NCBI GenBank assembly: GCA_900319375.1
Contig: ONOI01000026.1
Span: forward strand, 1 to 50,515
Reading direction: 5' to 3'
From: an uncultured Bacteroidales bacterium
GTDB lineage: Bacteria > Bacteroidota > Bacteroidia > Bacteroidales > UBA932
DNA: 50,515 nucleotides
A program made the position numbers and the translations under genes. Each line of letters starts with the position of its first letter. Positions within the stretch are counted from its first letter, which is position 1. This document shows, piece after piece, positions 41,236 to 49,354 of the stretch. The notes beneath the pieces are model-generated. The model was not told where the DNA came from. It saw nothing but the letters and a program-made list of their open reading frames with translations, and made no database searches.

Positions 41236-43248
41236 TTAGAACTTCAGGTAATAACCGACGGAAGGCAAGATAGTGATTCCCAGATACATACTCTCGAATT
41301 CTATCTTGTAATTGTCGCGCTCGGAGTGGACCCTGCGGAAGATTTCCTGCTTACGGGCGGTGACATTGTAGACGGAGAAATTCAGTCCGTGCTGGACCCT
41401 GCCGCGAGAATTGAATCTCAACCGTGCATTCAAATCCAGCCTGTAGTATGGTTTGAGGCGGGCTCCATTGTACGGGCCCATCACTGAGACTATCTGATGG
41501 TGGAGAAGGTAGTACTCCTTCACTTCCGTGAACGGGGTGCCGGTAGCGGCGACGAGCGTGCCTCCGAAATCCCAGCGCCCGAGCTGGTAGGACGCTACCA
41601 TATCGAATTCGACCAGCCGTTCGTGGTTCGAAGGCCAGGTTGAGCCGTCGAACGAACGCAGGCTGCGGCCCGCTGAAAGCCCCGCCCAGCCCGTGAGCTT
41701 GCCCTGTTGCTTTCGGAGGAGAAGGTTAAGCCCATACGCATGGCCGCTGCCCCTGACGAGAGCGCGGTCGAGCGAGTATGTGCCGGCCAGGATATCCTGC
41801 AGCCCGCATACATACTCGAGCTGGTTGCCGAGGTAGCGGTAGTAGAGCTCCGCGTTCAGTTCGAGCCCCTCCGCGAGCGGTTTGTCCCACCCGAGCGAGC
41901 CGCTGACCGACCATTGCGGGTCGCCGTATTTGCCGGCGGGCAGCCAGAATTCGATAGGCAGGCCAAGATTGGAAAGGCCGGTCTGGAAAAGGTACTGCCG
42001 GTAGACTCCCGCTTTCAGACGGATCTGGTCCCCGCGGCCAAGGTGGTAGGTGCCGCTCAGCTGGGGAGACAGCCCGAAGTACGAGCGTTTTTCGGGCGAA
42101 ACGTACCAATGGCCGGCGAGCGTGGCGCTGTATTCGACGTCATAGCCGAGAGTGCCGTTCCAGCCCGCCGTGAGCGTATTTTCGAACGCCCGCTGGAGTT
42201 CCTGCTCCTCATATTCGAGGCCGGTTCCGAGCAACTGTGGGTTCTGGGGCACGATCTCGTGCATCGCGACATCCGCCTTCAGGCTTAACTGCCCGTGGCT
42301 CCAACCGGCCTTATAGCCCACGGTCGAGATGGACGATGGCATCAGAACTTCGCGCGTCTGCTGGACAAGGTCAACATCCAGCGCGAAGCCCGAATAATAG
42401 AGCGTCTGCTCGAACTCGGGCCGGTCCCAGTGAATGGCGGCCGCCCCGTTGTGCCAGAAAAGGTCGATCGAGAGATCCATCCCGTACTGCGAGGTCTCCG
42501 TGCTGCCCGGATTCGTCCGCGCGCGGTCATAGCCATAGTACAGGTCCACGGCGATGCGGTCGCTCTTCGTCGGATTCCAAATCCAGGTCGCGTTCAAGTC
42601 CGAAAAACCGTAGGACAGCGAGATGTCGTCCATGGTCAGGTAGTTGCCGTAGAGCAGGTCCACGAGCGAGCCGCGGCCGGAAAGGATAAGCGCCGCCTTT
42701 GGGCCGAGCGGGGCTTCCAGCGTCGCCTGGGCGCTTACCAGGCCCAGCGACGCGTCCAGTCCTACCCGCTCGGGCCTCGTGCGGCGCGTGTGCATATCGA
42801 TCACCCCGCCGAGACGATTGACCCCGCTCGCGACCGTGCTGTACGACATCGAGCGGTAGTGGGTCGGGTTGAAGACCGAGAACAGGCCCATGAGGTGGGT
42901 GGCGCCGTAGATCGGGACTCCGTCGAGCGCGACGAGATTGTGTTGGTGATCGCAGCCCTGGATATGGATTCCGGCGTCGTACTCCGAACTGGTCTGCATG
43001 CTCGGCAGCATCTGGACAAAATGAAGGGGGTCGGAGTTCCCGAGAATGGACGGCATCAGAGCAAGCTCAGACATGTCCACGGTCGCTACCCCGGCCCTGC
43101 CGATATCCAATAGCGGCCTTTTTGCAGCCGCCGACAAGACTGTACTGTCCAGCTGTAAAGAATCAATCTGCGCTCTGGCTTCGGTACAGAAGACCGAGAG
43201 CAAAAGCGCAGATTCGATTATAAGTATGCCAAATTTATGGCGAAACAC
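41236..43248 (-). CDS. TonB-dependent outer-membrane receptor
   Basis: 670 residues from GTG at 43248 (MFRHKFGILIIESALLLSVF then CTEARAQ, a fair signal peptide). The plug domain is at about 45-150: ATVDMSELALMPSILGNSDP, LHFVQMLPSMQTSSEYDAGI, IHIQGCDHQHNLVALDGVPI, then GGVIDMHTRRTRPE. The rest is a 22-strand type barrel ending with YLGITILPSVGYYLKF, with a terminal aromatic residue. No carboxypeptidase-like N-terminal domain is present, unlike SusC. It is 6 bp downstream of the frameshifted lipoprotein gene and 4 bp before DUF4249. GTG is the only good start after the upstream stop. Confidence 0.92.
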   Translation of the reverse strand: MFRHKFGILIIESALLLSVFCTEARAQIDSLQLDSTVLSAAAKRPLLDIGRAGVATVDMSELALMPSILGNSDPLHFVQMLPSMQTSSEYDAGIHIQGCDHQHNLVALDGVPIYGATHLMGLFSVFNPTHYRSMSYSTVASGVNRLGGVIDMHTRRTRPERVGLDASLGLVSAQATLEAPLGPKAALILSGRGSLVDLLYGNYLTMDDISLSYGFSDLNATWIWNPTKSDRIAVDLYYGYDRARTNPGSTETSQYGMDLSIDLFWHNGAAAIHWDRPEFEQTLYYSGFALDVDLVQQTREVLMPSSISTVGYKAGWSHGQLSLKADVAMHEIVPQNPQLLGTGLEYEEQELQRAFENTLTAGWNGTLGYDVEYSATLAGHWYVSPEKRSYFGLSPQLSGTYHLGRGDQIRLKAGVYRQYLFQTGLSNLGLPIEFWLPAGKYGDPQWSVSGSLGWDKPLAEGLELNAELYYRYLGNQLEYVCGLQDILAGTYSLDRALVRGSGHAYGLNLLLRKQQGKLTGWAGLSAGRSLRSFDGSTWPSNHERLVEFDMVASYQLGRWDFGGTLVAATGTPFTEVKEYYLLHHQIVSVMGPYNGARLKPYYRLDLNARLRFNSRGRVQHGLNFSVYNVTARKQEIFRRVHSERDNYKIEFESMYLGITILPSVGYYLKF

Positions 43249-43254
43249 TTGCTG

Positions 43255-44452
43255 TTACTGAAGCGGTTCTGTTTCAGGTTCAGGTCCTGCGAGGAACTCT
43301 TCCATCTGAGCGAGAGCAGCATTGACTGCATCTACTGTCTTAGGGAAGTTATTCGGGTTGAAGAATTCCTCAGGAAGCATATACTGAGAACCATCCTCGA
43401 AACGGATGACGGGCTGAGCGCTCCATACATTCTCAGCGGGCTGATAAGCCTCAAATCCGAGCTTAGCCTGAGCGGTCTTCTGCACGTAGAGAACAAGGTT
43501 GACACACTTCTCTGCCTTTGCTGCGAGTTCTTTTGCTCCGGCCTCGGTGTTGTCGGAGTTTCCAATGAGAGACTTAAACTCATCCCAGTTGAGATCACCC
43601 TTAAGTTCAACATTGTCAAGAATCTTGAAGGAAGCCTTGACTTTACCGGTAGTAGCGAGGGGATCCAGATCCTGGTCCTCATCGAGTCCGATCTTACCCT
43701 TAGCCTCGAAGGAAGCGGCAACGACAGTAGTCTTGTCGTACTTGATGCTGGCGTCGACAGCAACCTCGGTGGGGCTGTACTTAGCACGGGTGAGGGAGAA
43801 GGTGTACTTGTCCGCGCTGACTGCGAGAGTAGCGGAGAAGCTGTCGTTGGGAGTAGGAGTCTCATTAGCGACCTTGAGATCGGCGGTGAGCTTCACGCTC
43901 GCTGCCTGCTTTCCGTCTGCGGTAACGACTGCATCAACTGAAGCGGGAACGATGAGATACTCCTTGCTGATGAGAACCTTCTGATAGTCCTCTCCTCCGG
44001 GGATCTGCTGGTAATCGTAATCTTCGTCAAGAAGAAGTTTCGTAGAAGAATTCTTGACAGTCAGATTTGCTGCTACTGCAGTACCGTCCTCAAGAGAGTA
44101 AGCGACATTGAGGCCCTTTCCTTCGGTAGCGGAAACAACGTTGTCCTTAACGGTAAGAGTTCCCTGAATCTTCTCAAGGTCCGGCTTCGGAATACCATGC
44201 ACCGGTAGCTTCGGTGAGCCAATTCGCTGCGCTCTCATCGGGAGTAATGTTCTGAAGAACAGTAGCGCTTCCAGTGATAAGGTCAGCAGTACCCTGCCAG
44301 TGATCGACTTCCAGCATCTGGACAGCCTTAGTCATAGTCTCGTCAAGGGTAGCTTTGTTTTCTTCGGGAGAAAGGACTTCGCCCTTTTCTTCGTGTTTGC
44401 AGGACACTGCCAAGCAGGCCGCTGCGGCTAAAAGTAAAAATACCTTTTTCAT
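43255..44452 (-). pseudogene. Frameshifted lipoprotein gene (two frames)
   Basis: From ATG 44452 a lipoprotein signal (MKKVFLLLAAAACLAVSCKH) opens a frame that stops at TGA 44174-44176. The next frame continues at once (PKPDLEKIQGTLTVKDNVVS) to 43255 with matching codon use, giving about 390 residues in all. The later part is repetitive beta sequence (VKLTADLKVA, FSATLAVSADKYTFSLT). A +1 shift or one missing or extra base near 44177-44200 joins the two. It could be a sequencing or assembly error, a real mutation, or, least likely, programmed shifting at CCT TGA. Function unknown; first gene of the unit with the TonB-dependent receptor and DUF4249. Confidence 0.75.
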
Positions 44453-44486
44453 AATATAAATTTGAAATAGATTTCGCTTTGTCGCG

Positions 44487-44494
44487 CAAAGATA
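44487..44494 (-). promoter_or_regulatory. -7 box of lipoprotein/TonB-receptor/DUF4249 unit
   Basis: CAAAGATA reads TATCTTTG on the minus strand, 34 bp from the ATG at 44452. Confidence 0.65.
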
Positions 44495-44578
44495 GTAAAA
44501 ATATCTCAGCAACACCTTTATTAGATGCATTAAGCCCCGGATTTGTTGCATTTTTTTGGGATACTTCAAAAATCCTCT

Positions 44579-44586
44579 TATATTTG
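44579..44586 (+). promoter_or_regulatory. Promoter of tRNA-Ser
   Basis: TTTG at 44555-44558, 20-bp spacer and TATATTTG at 44579-44586; the tRNA starts 15 bp later. Confidence 0.8.
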
Positions 44587-44601
44587 CAGTCCTTTTCACA
44601 T

Positions 44602-44690
44602 GGAGAGATGCTCGAGTGGCTGAAGAGGCACGCCTGGAAAGCGTGTGTACCCCCAAAAGGGTATCGCGAGTTCGAATCTCGCTCTCTCCG
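44602..44690 (+). tRNA. tRNA-Ser (anticodon GGA)
   Basis: 89 nt. Acceptor GGAGAGA/TCTCTCC, D arm with CTCGAGTGGCTGAAGAG, anticodon stem CACGC/GCGTG around CTGGAAA (GGA, reading TCC), long variable arm (TGTACCCCCAAAAGGGTATC) and T arm GCGAGTTCGAATCTCGC. Discriminator G; CCA not encoded. Confidence 0.97.
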
Positions 44691-44696
44691 CGCAAT

Positions 44697-44832
44697 GCAA
44701 TGCACTGACAATTGCCGCACTTCTTGTGCGGCAATTTTTGTTGCTGCGCCAGCCAAAACGAGAGCTAGCTTTCGTTTTGACTGACGCTGCAGCAAATAGG
44801 GTCGGTTCCCGACCCGCAAGTCAGTGCATTGC
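44697..44832. repeat. Cloverleaf-like nested inverted repeat, 136 bp
   Basis: Outer arms GCAATGCACTGAC (44697-44709) and GTCAGTGCATTGC (44820-44832) match over 13 bp. Inside are three stems: ATTGCCGCAC 44711-44720/44726-44735; TTGCTGC 44741-44747/44789-44795 with CAAAACGA 44754-44761/44772-44779; and GGGTCGG 44799-44805/44809-44815. Confidence 0.85.
44711..44739 (+). terminator. Terminator of tRNA-Ser
   Basis: ATTGCCGCAC, loop TTCTT, GTGCGGCAAT, then TTTTT. Also the first inner stem of the 44697-44832 structure. Confidence 0.9.
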
Positions 44833-44921
44833 TCGCGGAGACGCGAGACGAGCGAGGCCCCCGGCCGAGCTAATCTCGCGAGCGAGCCCACCTCACGCGG
44901 CTGATGCCGCTATCGGTCCTC

Positions 44922-45305
44922 CGCGCTTCCCCTCCCTCCCCGGCGCAGCCCCGGTAGACACTCCGCACTCATTTTCGCCAAGATGAAGCCAGGCGATTTG
45001 CCGTACAGCATATTCTGAGAGGGGCATGTTGGCTTCATATGACGAAATCGGCCTGTGAAGCCAGGCCGAAGGCCTCAGAGACCGTTCTGGCAGGGGTACT
45101 CTGGCTTCATCCTGGCAGAAATCCCACAAATCTCCATTTCCGCGAAGTAGCGCCACAAAAATTCGCTGCAAAATGCCCTACAAGCACTTCTGGGCTGGGG
45201 TGGGTGTGGCGCTGTGGCCTTTCAAAGGGTGTGGCGCCACAAACCCAAAACAAAAAAAGGCCCCACAAGCCACTCTAGAGGGGGTACCATGTGGCGCTAA
45301 CTGAC
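44922..45305 (+). repeat. Dispersed structured repeat, copy B (four hairpin units)
   Basis: Same orientation and order as 6295-6681. Stems: ATGAAGCCA 44983-44991/45030-45038; GAAGCCAG 45057-45064/45101-45108; AGCGCCACA 45149-45157/45205-45213; GCGCCACA 45234-45241/45290-45297. Arms stay paired although bases differ from copy A: in unit 4 a T against C mismatch of copy A is a full pair here. Confidence 0.85.
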
Positions 45306-45320
45306 GAAATACAAAAAGCG

Positions 45321-45449
45321 GCGCCAAAAACATAGAAAATGGCGCCGGAAAGAGGAAAAACCTGCCGTTCCGCGCCAAAATCCCGTAAAAAAGCGCCGGA
45401 AGGTGGAAAAACCAACCGATCCGCGCCAAAAAACCGGAAAACGGCGCCG
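45321..45449 (+). repeat. 51-bp tandem repeats, 2.5 copies
   Basis: Units start with GCGCC at 45321, 45372 and 45423 (exact 51-bp period; last unit 27 bp). Each has GCGCC, an A-rich middle, GGCGCC or AGCGCC, then GGAAGGTGGAAAAACC and CCGATCC. The last 27 bp equal 6718-6744. Confidence 0.85.
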
Positions 45450-45466
45450 CGCTGTCTTGCCTATAT

Positions 45467-46246
45467 CTAGAAGAATTTAACTTCTTTTCCTTCAATCGCG
45501 CTCATCAGCGAGTTGCCGAGACGAGAGACGCCGAATCTGAAGAGATCCTTATTCATCCACTCAGGGCCAAGAATCCTCTCCCCTATCTCATAGTACTGGA
45601 GAGCCTCTTCTGCGGTAGAAACGCCGCCGGCGGCCTTGAAGCCGACCTTACGACCGGTCTTAGCATAGAAGTCCTTGATAGCCTGACACATAACCTCGGC
45701 TGCTTCGGGGGTGGCATTGACAGAGACCTTACCGGTAGAAGTTTTGATAAAGTCTGCGCCTTCTTCCATCGCCAGGAAGGAAGCTTTCCTTATAAGCTCA
45801 GGGGTCTTAAGAACACCGGTCTCGAGGATAACCTTCAGAACGACGCCCTTGCAGACCTGACGAATCTGACGAATCTCACGGCGGGCCTCTTCTCCATCAC
45901 CGTCGAGGAAAGAATTGAGAGCCAGAACGATATCTATCTCGTCCGCGCCATTCTCGATCGCGAGTTCAACCTCGCGGACCTTTACCTCGAGGAAACTCTG
46001 CGAAGCGGGGAAACATCCGGCGACGCAGGTGACGTGGAGATCCTTCGAGGGACGGTTGTCACGAACCACCGAAGCGAAATTGGGATAAACGCAGATCGAA
46101 GCGGGAAGCGGATAATCCGGATACTCCTCAACGAGTTTGTTTACTTTGTCCACCAGGGACTTCACGTAGCTTGGAGTGTCCTCGATCCTGAGCGTTGTCA
46201 GGTCCATGAAGGAGAAGCACTTTTTCAGAACGGTCTTTTGATCCAT
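45467..46246 (-). CDS. deoC: Deoxyribose-phosphate aldolase
   Basis: 259 residues from MDQKTVLKKCFSFMDLTTLR (46246); ATG at 46258 is a possible alternative four codons longer. TIM-barrel motifs of DeoC: ICVYPNFASVV, VAGCFPASQSFLEVKVREVE, NGADEIDIVLALNSFLDG, VVLKVILETGVL (catalytic Lys), ADFIKTSTGK (Schiff-base Lys) and VGFKAAGGVSTAEEAL. It splits 2-deoxyribose-5-phosphate into glyceraldehyde-3-phosphate and acetaldehyde in nucleoside catabolism. Last gene of the ftsY-pheT-DUF4296-deoC unit. Confidence 0.96.
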   Translation of the reverse strand: MDQKTVLKKCFSFMDLTTLRIEDTPSYVKSLVDKVNKLVEEYPDYPLPASICVYPNFASVVRDNRPSKDLHVTCVAGCFPASQSFLEVKVREVELAIENGADEIDIVLALNSFLDGDGEEARREIRQIRQVCKGVVLKVILETGVLKTPELIRKASFLAMEEGADFIKTSTGKVSVNATPEAAEVMCQAIKDFYAKTGRKVGFKAAGGVSTAEEALQYYEIGERILGPEWMNKDLFRFGVSRLGNSLMSAIEGKEVKFF

Positions 46247-46895
46247 AAGATTTATCATTATTGGTTATTACTTCTTTTTTAGGCACGGCCAGACGGGCGA
46301 TCGATTCGACCCGGGCTAGAGAATCACGGCGGGCCAGGGAATCACGCCGGGCCAGAGAATCACGGCGGGCCAGCGAATCGCGCAGGGCCAGCGAGTCGCT
46401 TATCGCGAGAGAATCGAGCCTGGCAAGTGAATCGCGCAGCGCTCCGCGATCAACGAACGAAGAGTCGTTGGGCCATAGTCCAAGGCTGTCGTCCTTAAAG
46501 CGGAGGGTATCGTAGCGGAACTTCTCCGGTCTGTAAGGCGAGAATTTCACCCTATTCTGAATAGCATCCTCGATGGCCTCGAGACGCTTTGCCTGGCGGC
46601 CCAGCTTCGAGCCGGCAGACTTCAGAATCTTAGCATATTTGTCCGGTTTACGGAGGTAGTGCCTGACCGAAGCGTCGTAGTCTTCGACCGTGTAGCCGTA
46701 TTTGTCGAAGATAGGGGCATAGATGTTAGAGGTATCTGCCGTCTTACGGGCGCGCTGGTTCTGCGCAATCCACTGATCCGCCATGAACATGTCTACATAT
46801 ATGTCTGACAATGTAGAGGCAGGGATTACGCGCGAACGGCGAGAGCAACAAACGAGCGCCAGCGCAACCAAAACAAGCGGCAGAACCTTTTTCAT
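46128..46895 (-). CDS. DUF4296 lipoprotein with DSLAR repeats, 3' end probably frameshifted
   Basis: 255 residues as read. Lipoprotein-like signal MKKVLPLVLVALALVCCS. DUF4296 features: STLSDIYVDMFMADQWIA, IFDKYGYTVEDYDASVRHYL and DKYAKILKSAG. Residues about 150-205 repeat DSLAR (ARRDSLARRDSLA), encoded by 15-bp repeats at about 46300-46440. The frame then enters deoC for 119-131 bp, coding for an unrelated basic tail. If the run of six A (46280-46275, minus strand) had five, the protein would end KKK and stop at 46268, just before deoC. So the true end is probably 46268. Confidence 0.75.
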   Translation of the reverse strand: MKKVLPLVLVALALVCCSRRSRVIPASTLSDIYVDMFMADQWIAQNQRARKTADTSNIYAPIFDKYGYTVEDYDASVRHYLRKPDKYAKILKSAGSKLGRQAKRLEAIEDAIQNRVKFSPYRPEKFRYDTLRFKDDSLGLWPNDSSFVDRGALRDSLARLDSLAISDSLALRDSLARRDSLARRDSLARRDSLARVESIARLAVPKKEVITNNDKSYGSKDRSEKVLLLHGPDNAQDRGHSKLREVPGGQSKQTR

Positions 46896-46896
46896 A

Positions 46897-49353
46897 CTAC
46901 CTCAACTGAGCTCCGAAATTCTGCTGGTAAGCCTTAAGGATACCGTCCATCGCCCTTTCAACATCCTGATCGGTAAGGGTCTTTTCGAGATCCTGGAGTA
47001 CGAATCCGAGAGCATACTGCTTCTTCCCTGCCGGGATCTTGTCTCCACGGTAGACATCGAACAGAGTAACGCTCTTAAGGAGTTTTTTGGCCTGCTTGAA
47101 AGCGGTCTGGCGAAGGTCTGCGTAAGAGACCGTTTCATCAAGCAGCAGCGCAAGATCGCGCCTTACCTCAGGGAACTTGGGAAGCTCCTTGAAGCTGACC
47201 TTACCGCGCTTGATAAGAGTAAACAGAGCGGGCCAGCAAATCTCGCATACGAACACGGGCTGCTTGACTCCGAACTTCTTCGCAAGGGCAGGATTGACAG
47301 TTCCAAGAACTGCGAGCTGCATGCCCTGGCCGGGAAGTTTATAGACTACGCCTTCGGAGAAAAAATCCGAAGGAGCGGCATCTGCCCACATCTGATACAG
47401 ATCTATTCCGTAGCGCTTCATAAGGAGCTCGAAGACTCCCTTGAGGGCGAAATAGTCGCTCTTTCTGGGAGCGAGATTCCAAGATTTTTCGGGAGTTCCA
47501 CAGATCGCGAGGCAGAATGCTGCATGTTCCTCATAGCCCTCGAGAGTCTCTCCAGACTTTTCCGGAAGTCTCTGATATACAGAGCCATACTCGAAGATCT
47601 TGAGAGAATTCATCTGACGGTTCGCGTTGTAGGCGACAACCTCGAGCGCGTTCAGAATAAGGGTCTGCCTCATCGCATTAAGATCGCTGCTCAGAGGATT
47701 GACGATCTTTACGGTATGGTCTGCCGGGAAGGTCTGAAGTCCTTCGTAATAGTCGCTCTTCGTAATCGAATTGTTCATCGTCTCTACGAAACCGTTTGCG
47801 GCGAGGAAATTCGAAATGGAATTGCGCACGGCCTCCGGCTCCGGTGAAGGGGTCGGGCCTACAGACATCTTCATATGTTTAGGCAGGTCTATATTGTCGT
47901 AGCCATAGATACGGAGGATCTCCTCAACGACATCACACTCGCGGGTGACGTCCACCATATACTGAGGCGCCAGAACGGTCACCTTAGCGCCCTCGCGCGC
48001 GACGAACTCGTACTGAAGCGCGGTCAGGATCTTGTCCATGGTCTCATGGCCGATCTTCTTGCCGATAAACGCCTCGATTCGGTCATAATCAAGCTCGATC
48101 TTCGCACGCCCTACGGGGTTGGGATAGCTCTCGAACACATTGCCGGCGACCTTTCCGCCTGCGAGCTCAATCGCGAGCACGGCGGCCCTCTTCAGGCCGA
48201 ACAGCGCCATCTCGGGATCGGCCCCACGCTCAAAGCGGAACGAGGCATCGGTCTGGAGCTGCTGGCTCTTGCTGGTCTTACGGATGCTGCCCGGATCGAA
48301 GTAGGCACCCTCGAGGAAAAGGTTCACGGTCTCGTCCGTGACCCCGCTGTCTTCGCCTCCGAACACGCCCGCGATACACATTGGCCCGCGGGGGCTGGCG
48401 ATGACCATATCGGTCGCGCGGAGCTTGCGGTCCACGCCGTCAAGCGTCCTGATCGGTTCGCCTTCGGCAGCACGGCGGACAATTACGGTCCCCTCCGCGA
48501 CCTTGTCGGCGTCGAAGGTATGGAGCGGCTGGCCGAGCTCGAAGAGAACGTAGTTCGAGATATCTACGATATTGTTGATCGGGCGGCTGCCTACTGCCGT
48601 CAGGCGGTCCTGCATCCACTTCGGGGACGGGCCTACCTTGATTCCATGGATCGTAAGGCCGCAGTAGCGCGGGGCGCCGTCGGGGTCCTGGACCTCTACT
48701 TTAAGCCCATGGCCACCCTCCTCGCGCGGAAGGGCCGCGAACGCCGCCTCTGCCTCGGGCTTGCGCAGCTCACACGGGATCCCGCGGAGAGTCAGGTAGG
48801 CGTACAGGTCGCGCGCAACGCCCCAATGCGAGGCGGCGTCTACCCTGTTCGCAGTAATCTCATACTCAATCACGGCCTGGGACTCGATCCCAAGGTATTC
48901 CTTCGCGGGGGTTCCTACGGGCGCATCGGCGGGCAGGACCTTGATTCCGGAGTGGTCCTCGCCGATTCCGAGTTCATCGTCGGCGCAGATCATACCGAAG
49001 CTCTCGACCCCACGGATCTTGGACTTCTTGATCTTGAAATCGCCGGGGAGGACGGCACCTACCTGGGCGAAAAGGACTTTCTGTCCTGCGGCAACATTGG
49101 GCGCGCCGCAGACTACCTGGACGGGCTCGGGGCCGCCGTCATCGACGGTAGTTACGTGGAGGTGGTCAGAATCGGGGTGAGCCTCGCAGGTAAGAACCTT
49201 CGCTACTACCACATTCTTCAGGCCGCCTTCAATGACTTCGGTCTCTTCTACCGAATCCACTTCGATGCCGATCGAGGTCATAGCCTCTGCGATCTCCTGC
49301 ACCGAAAGCCCACACTTCAGATAATCCTTTAACCAATTGTAACTGAGCTTCAT
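46897..49353 (-). CDS. pheT: Phenylalanine--tRNA ligase beta subunit
   Basis: 818 residues. N-terminal MKLSYNWLKDYLKCGLSVQE, EMAP-like tRNA-binding domain (about 40-150, HPDSDHLHVTTVD), B3/B4 editing domain with PRYCGLTIHGIKVGPSP and LFELGQPLHTFDADKV, B5 domain (about 400-470), a degenerate class II core with MRQTLILNALEVVAYN, and C-terminal FDX-ACB (FPEVRRDLALLLDETVSYAD, GKKQYALGFVLQDLEKTL). It pairs with PheS, not in this window. One base after ftsY's stop, two before DUF4296. Confidence 0.97.
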   Translation of the reverse strand: MKLSYNWLKDYLKCGLSVQEIAEAMTSIGIEVDSVEETEVIEGGLKNVVVAKVLTCEAHPDSDHLHVTTVDDGGPEPVQVVCGAPNVAAGQKVLFAQVGAVLPGDFKIKKSKIRGVESFGMICADDELGIGEDHSGIKVLPADAPVGTPAKEYLGIESQAVIEYEITANRVDAASHWGVARDLYAYLTLRGIPCELRKPEAEAAFAALPREEGGHGLKVEVQDPDGAPRYCGLTIHGIKVGPSPKWMQDRLTAVGSRPINNIVDISNYVLFELGQPLHTFDADKVAEGTVIVRRAAEGEPIRTLDGVDRKLRATDMVIASPRGPMCIAGVFGGEDSGVTDETVNLFLEGAYFDPGSIRKTSKSQQLQTDASFRFERGADPEMALFGLKRAAVLAIELAGGKVAGNVFESYPNPVGRAKIELDYDRIEAFIGKKIGHETMDKILTALQYEFVAREGAKVTVLAPQYMVDVTRECDVVEEILRIYGYDNIDLPKHMKMSVGPTPSPEPEAVRNSISNFLAANGFVETMNNSITKSDYYEGLQTFPADHTVKIVNPLSSDLNAMRQTLILNALEVVAYNANRQMNSLKIFEYGSVYQRLPEKSGETLEGYEEHAAFCLAICGTPEKSWNLAPRKSDYFALKGVFELLMKRYGIDLYQMWADAAPSDFFSEGVVYKLPGQGMQLAVLGTVNPALAKKFGVKQPVFVCEICWPALFTLIKRGKVSFKELPKFPEVRRDLALLLDETVSYADLRQTAFKQAKKLLKSVTLFDVYRGDKIPAGKKQYALGFVLQDLEKTLTDQDVERAMDGILKAYQQNFGAQLR

Positions 49354-49354
49354 A

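Larger units (their letters stand above)
44691..45466. other. Gene-free structured block after tRNA-Ser
   Basis: No credible coding frame. It holds the tRNA terminator, a 136-bp nested inverted-repeat structure (44697-44832), further stems at 44832-44837/44842-44847 (CTCGCG) and a GCGGC-TGAT-GCCGC hairpin near 44897-44910, the dispersed repeat copy B (44922-45305) and 51-bp tandem repeats (45321-45449). The TGAT-loop hairpin resembles one at 5931-5946 in the first block. Confidence 0.8.

Noticed and set aside
43230..43237. TAAATTTG on the minus strand as promoter of the TonB receptor gene
   Set aside because: It lies inside the signal-peptide codons, with no usable start codon soon after; the gene is 6 bp from the upstream gene and is better explained by the promoter at 44487-44494.
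45178..45495. 105-codon minus frame in the second hairpin block
   Set aside because: It is made of the 51-bp palindromic repeats and has no counterpart frame in copy A.
46268..46286. Programmed -1 frameshift at A AAA AAG in the DUF4296 gene
   Set aside because: The zero frame reads CCT AAA AAA GAA, so the heptamer is out of phase for classical -1 slippage; a homopolymer indel is simpler.
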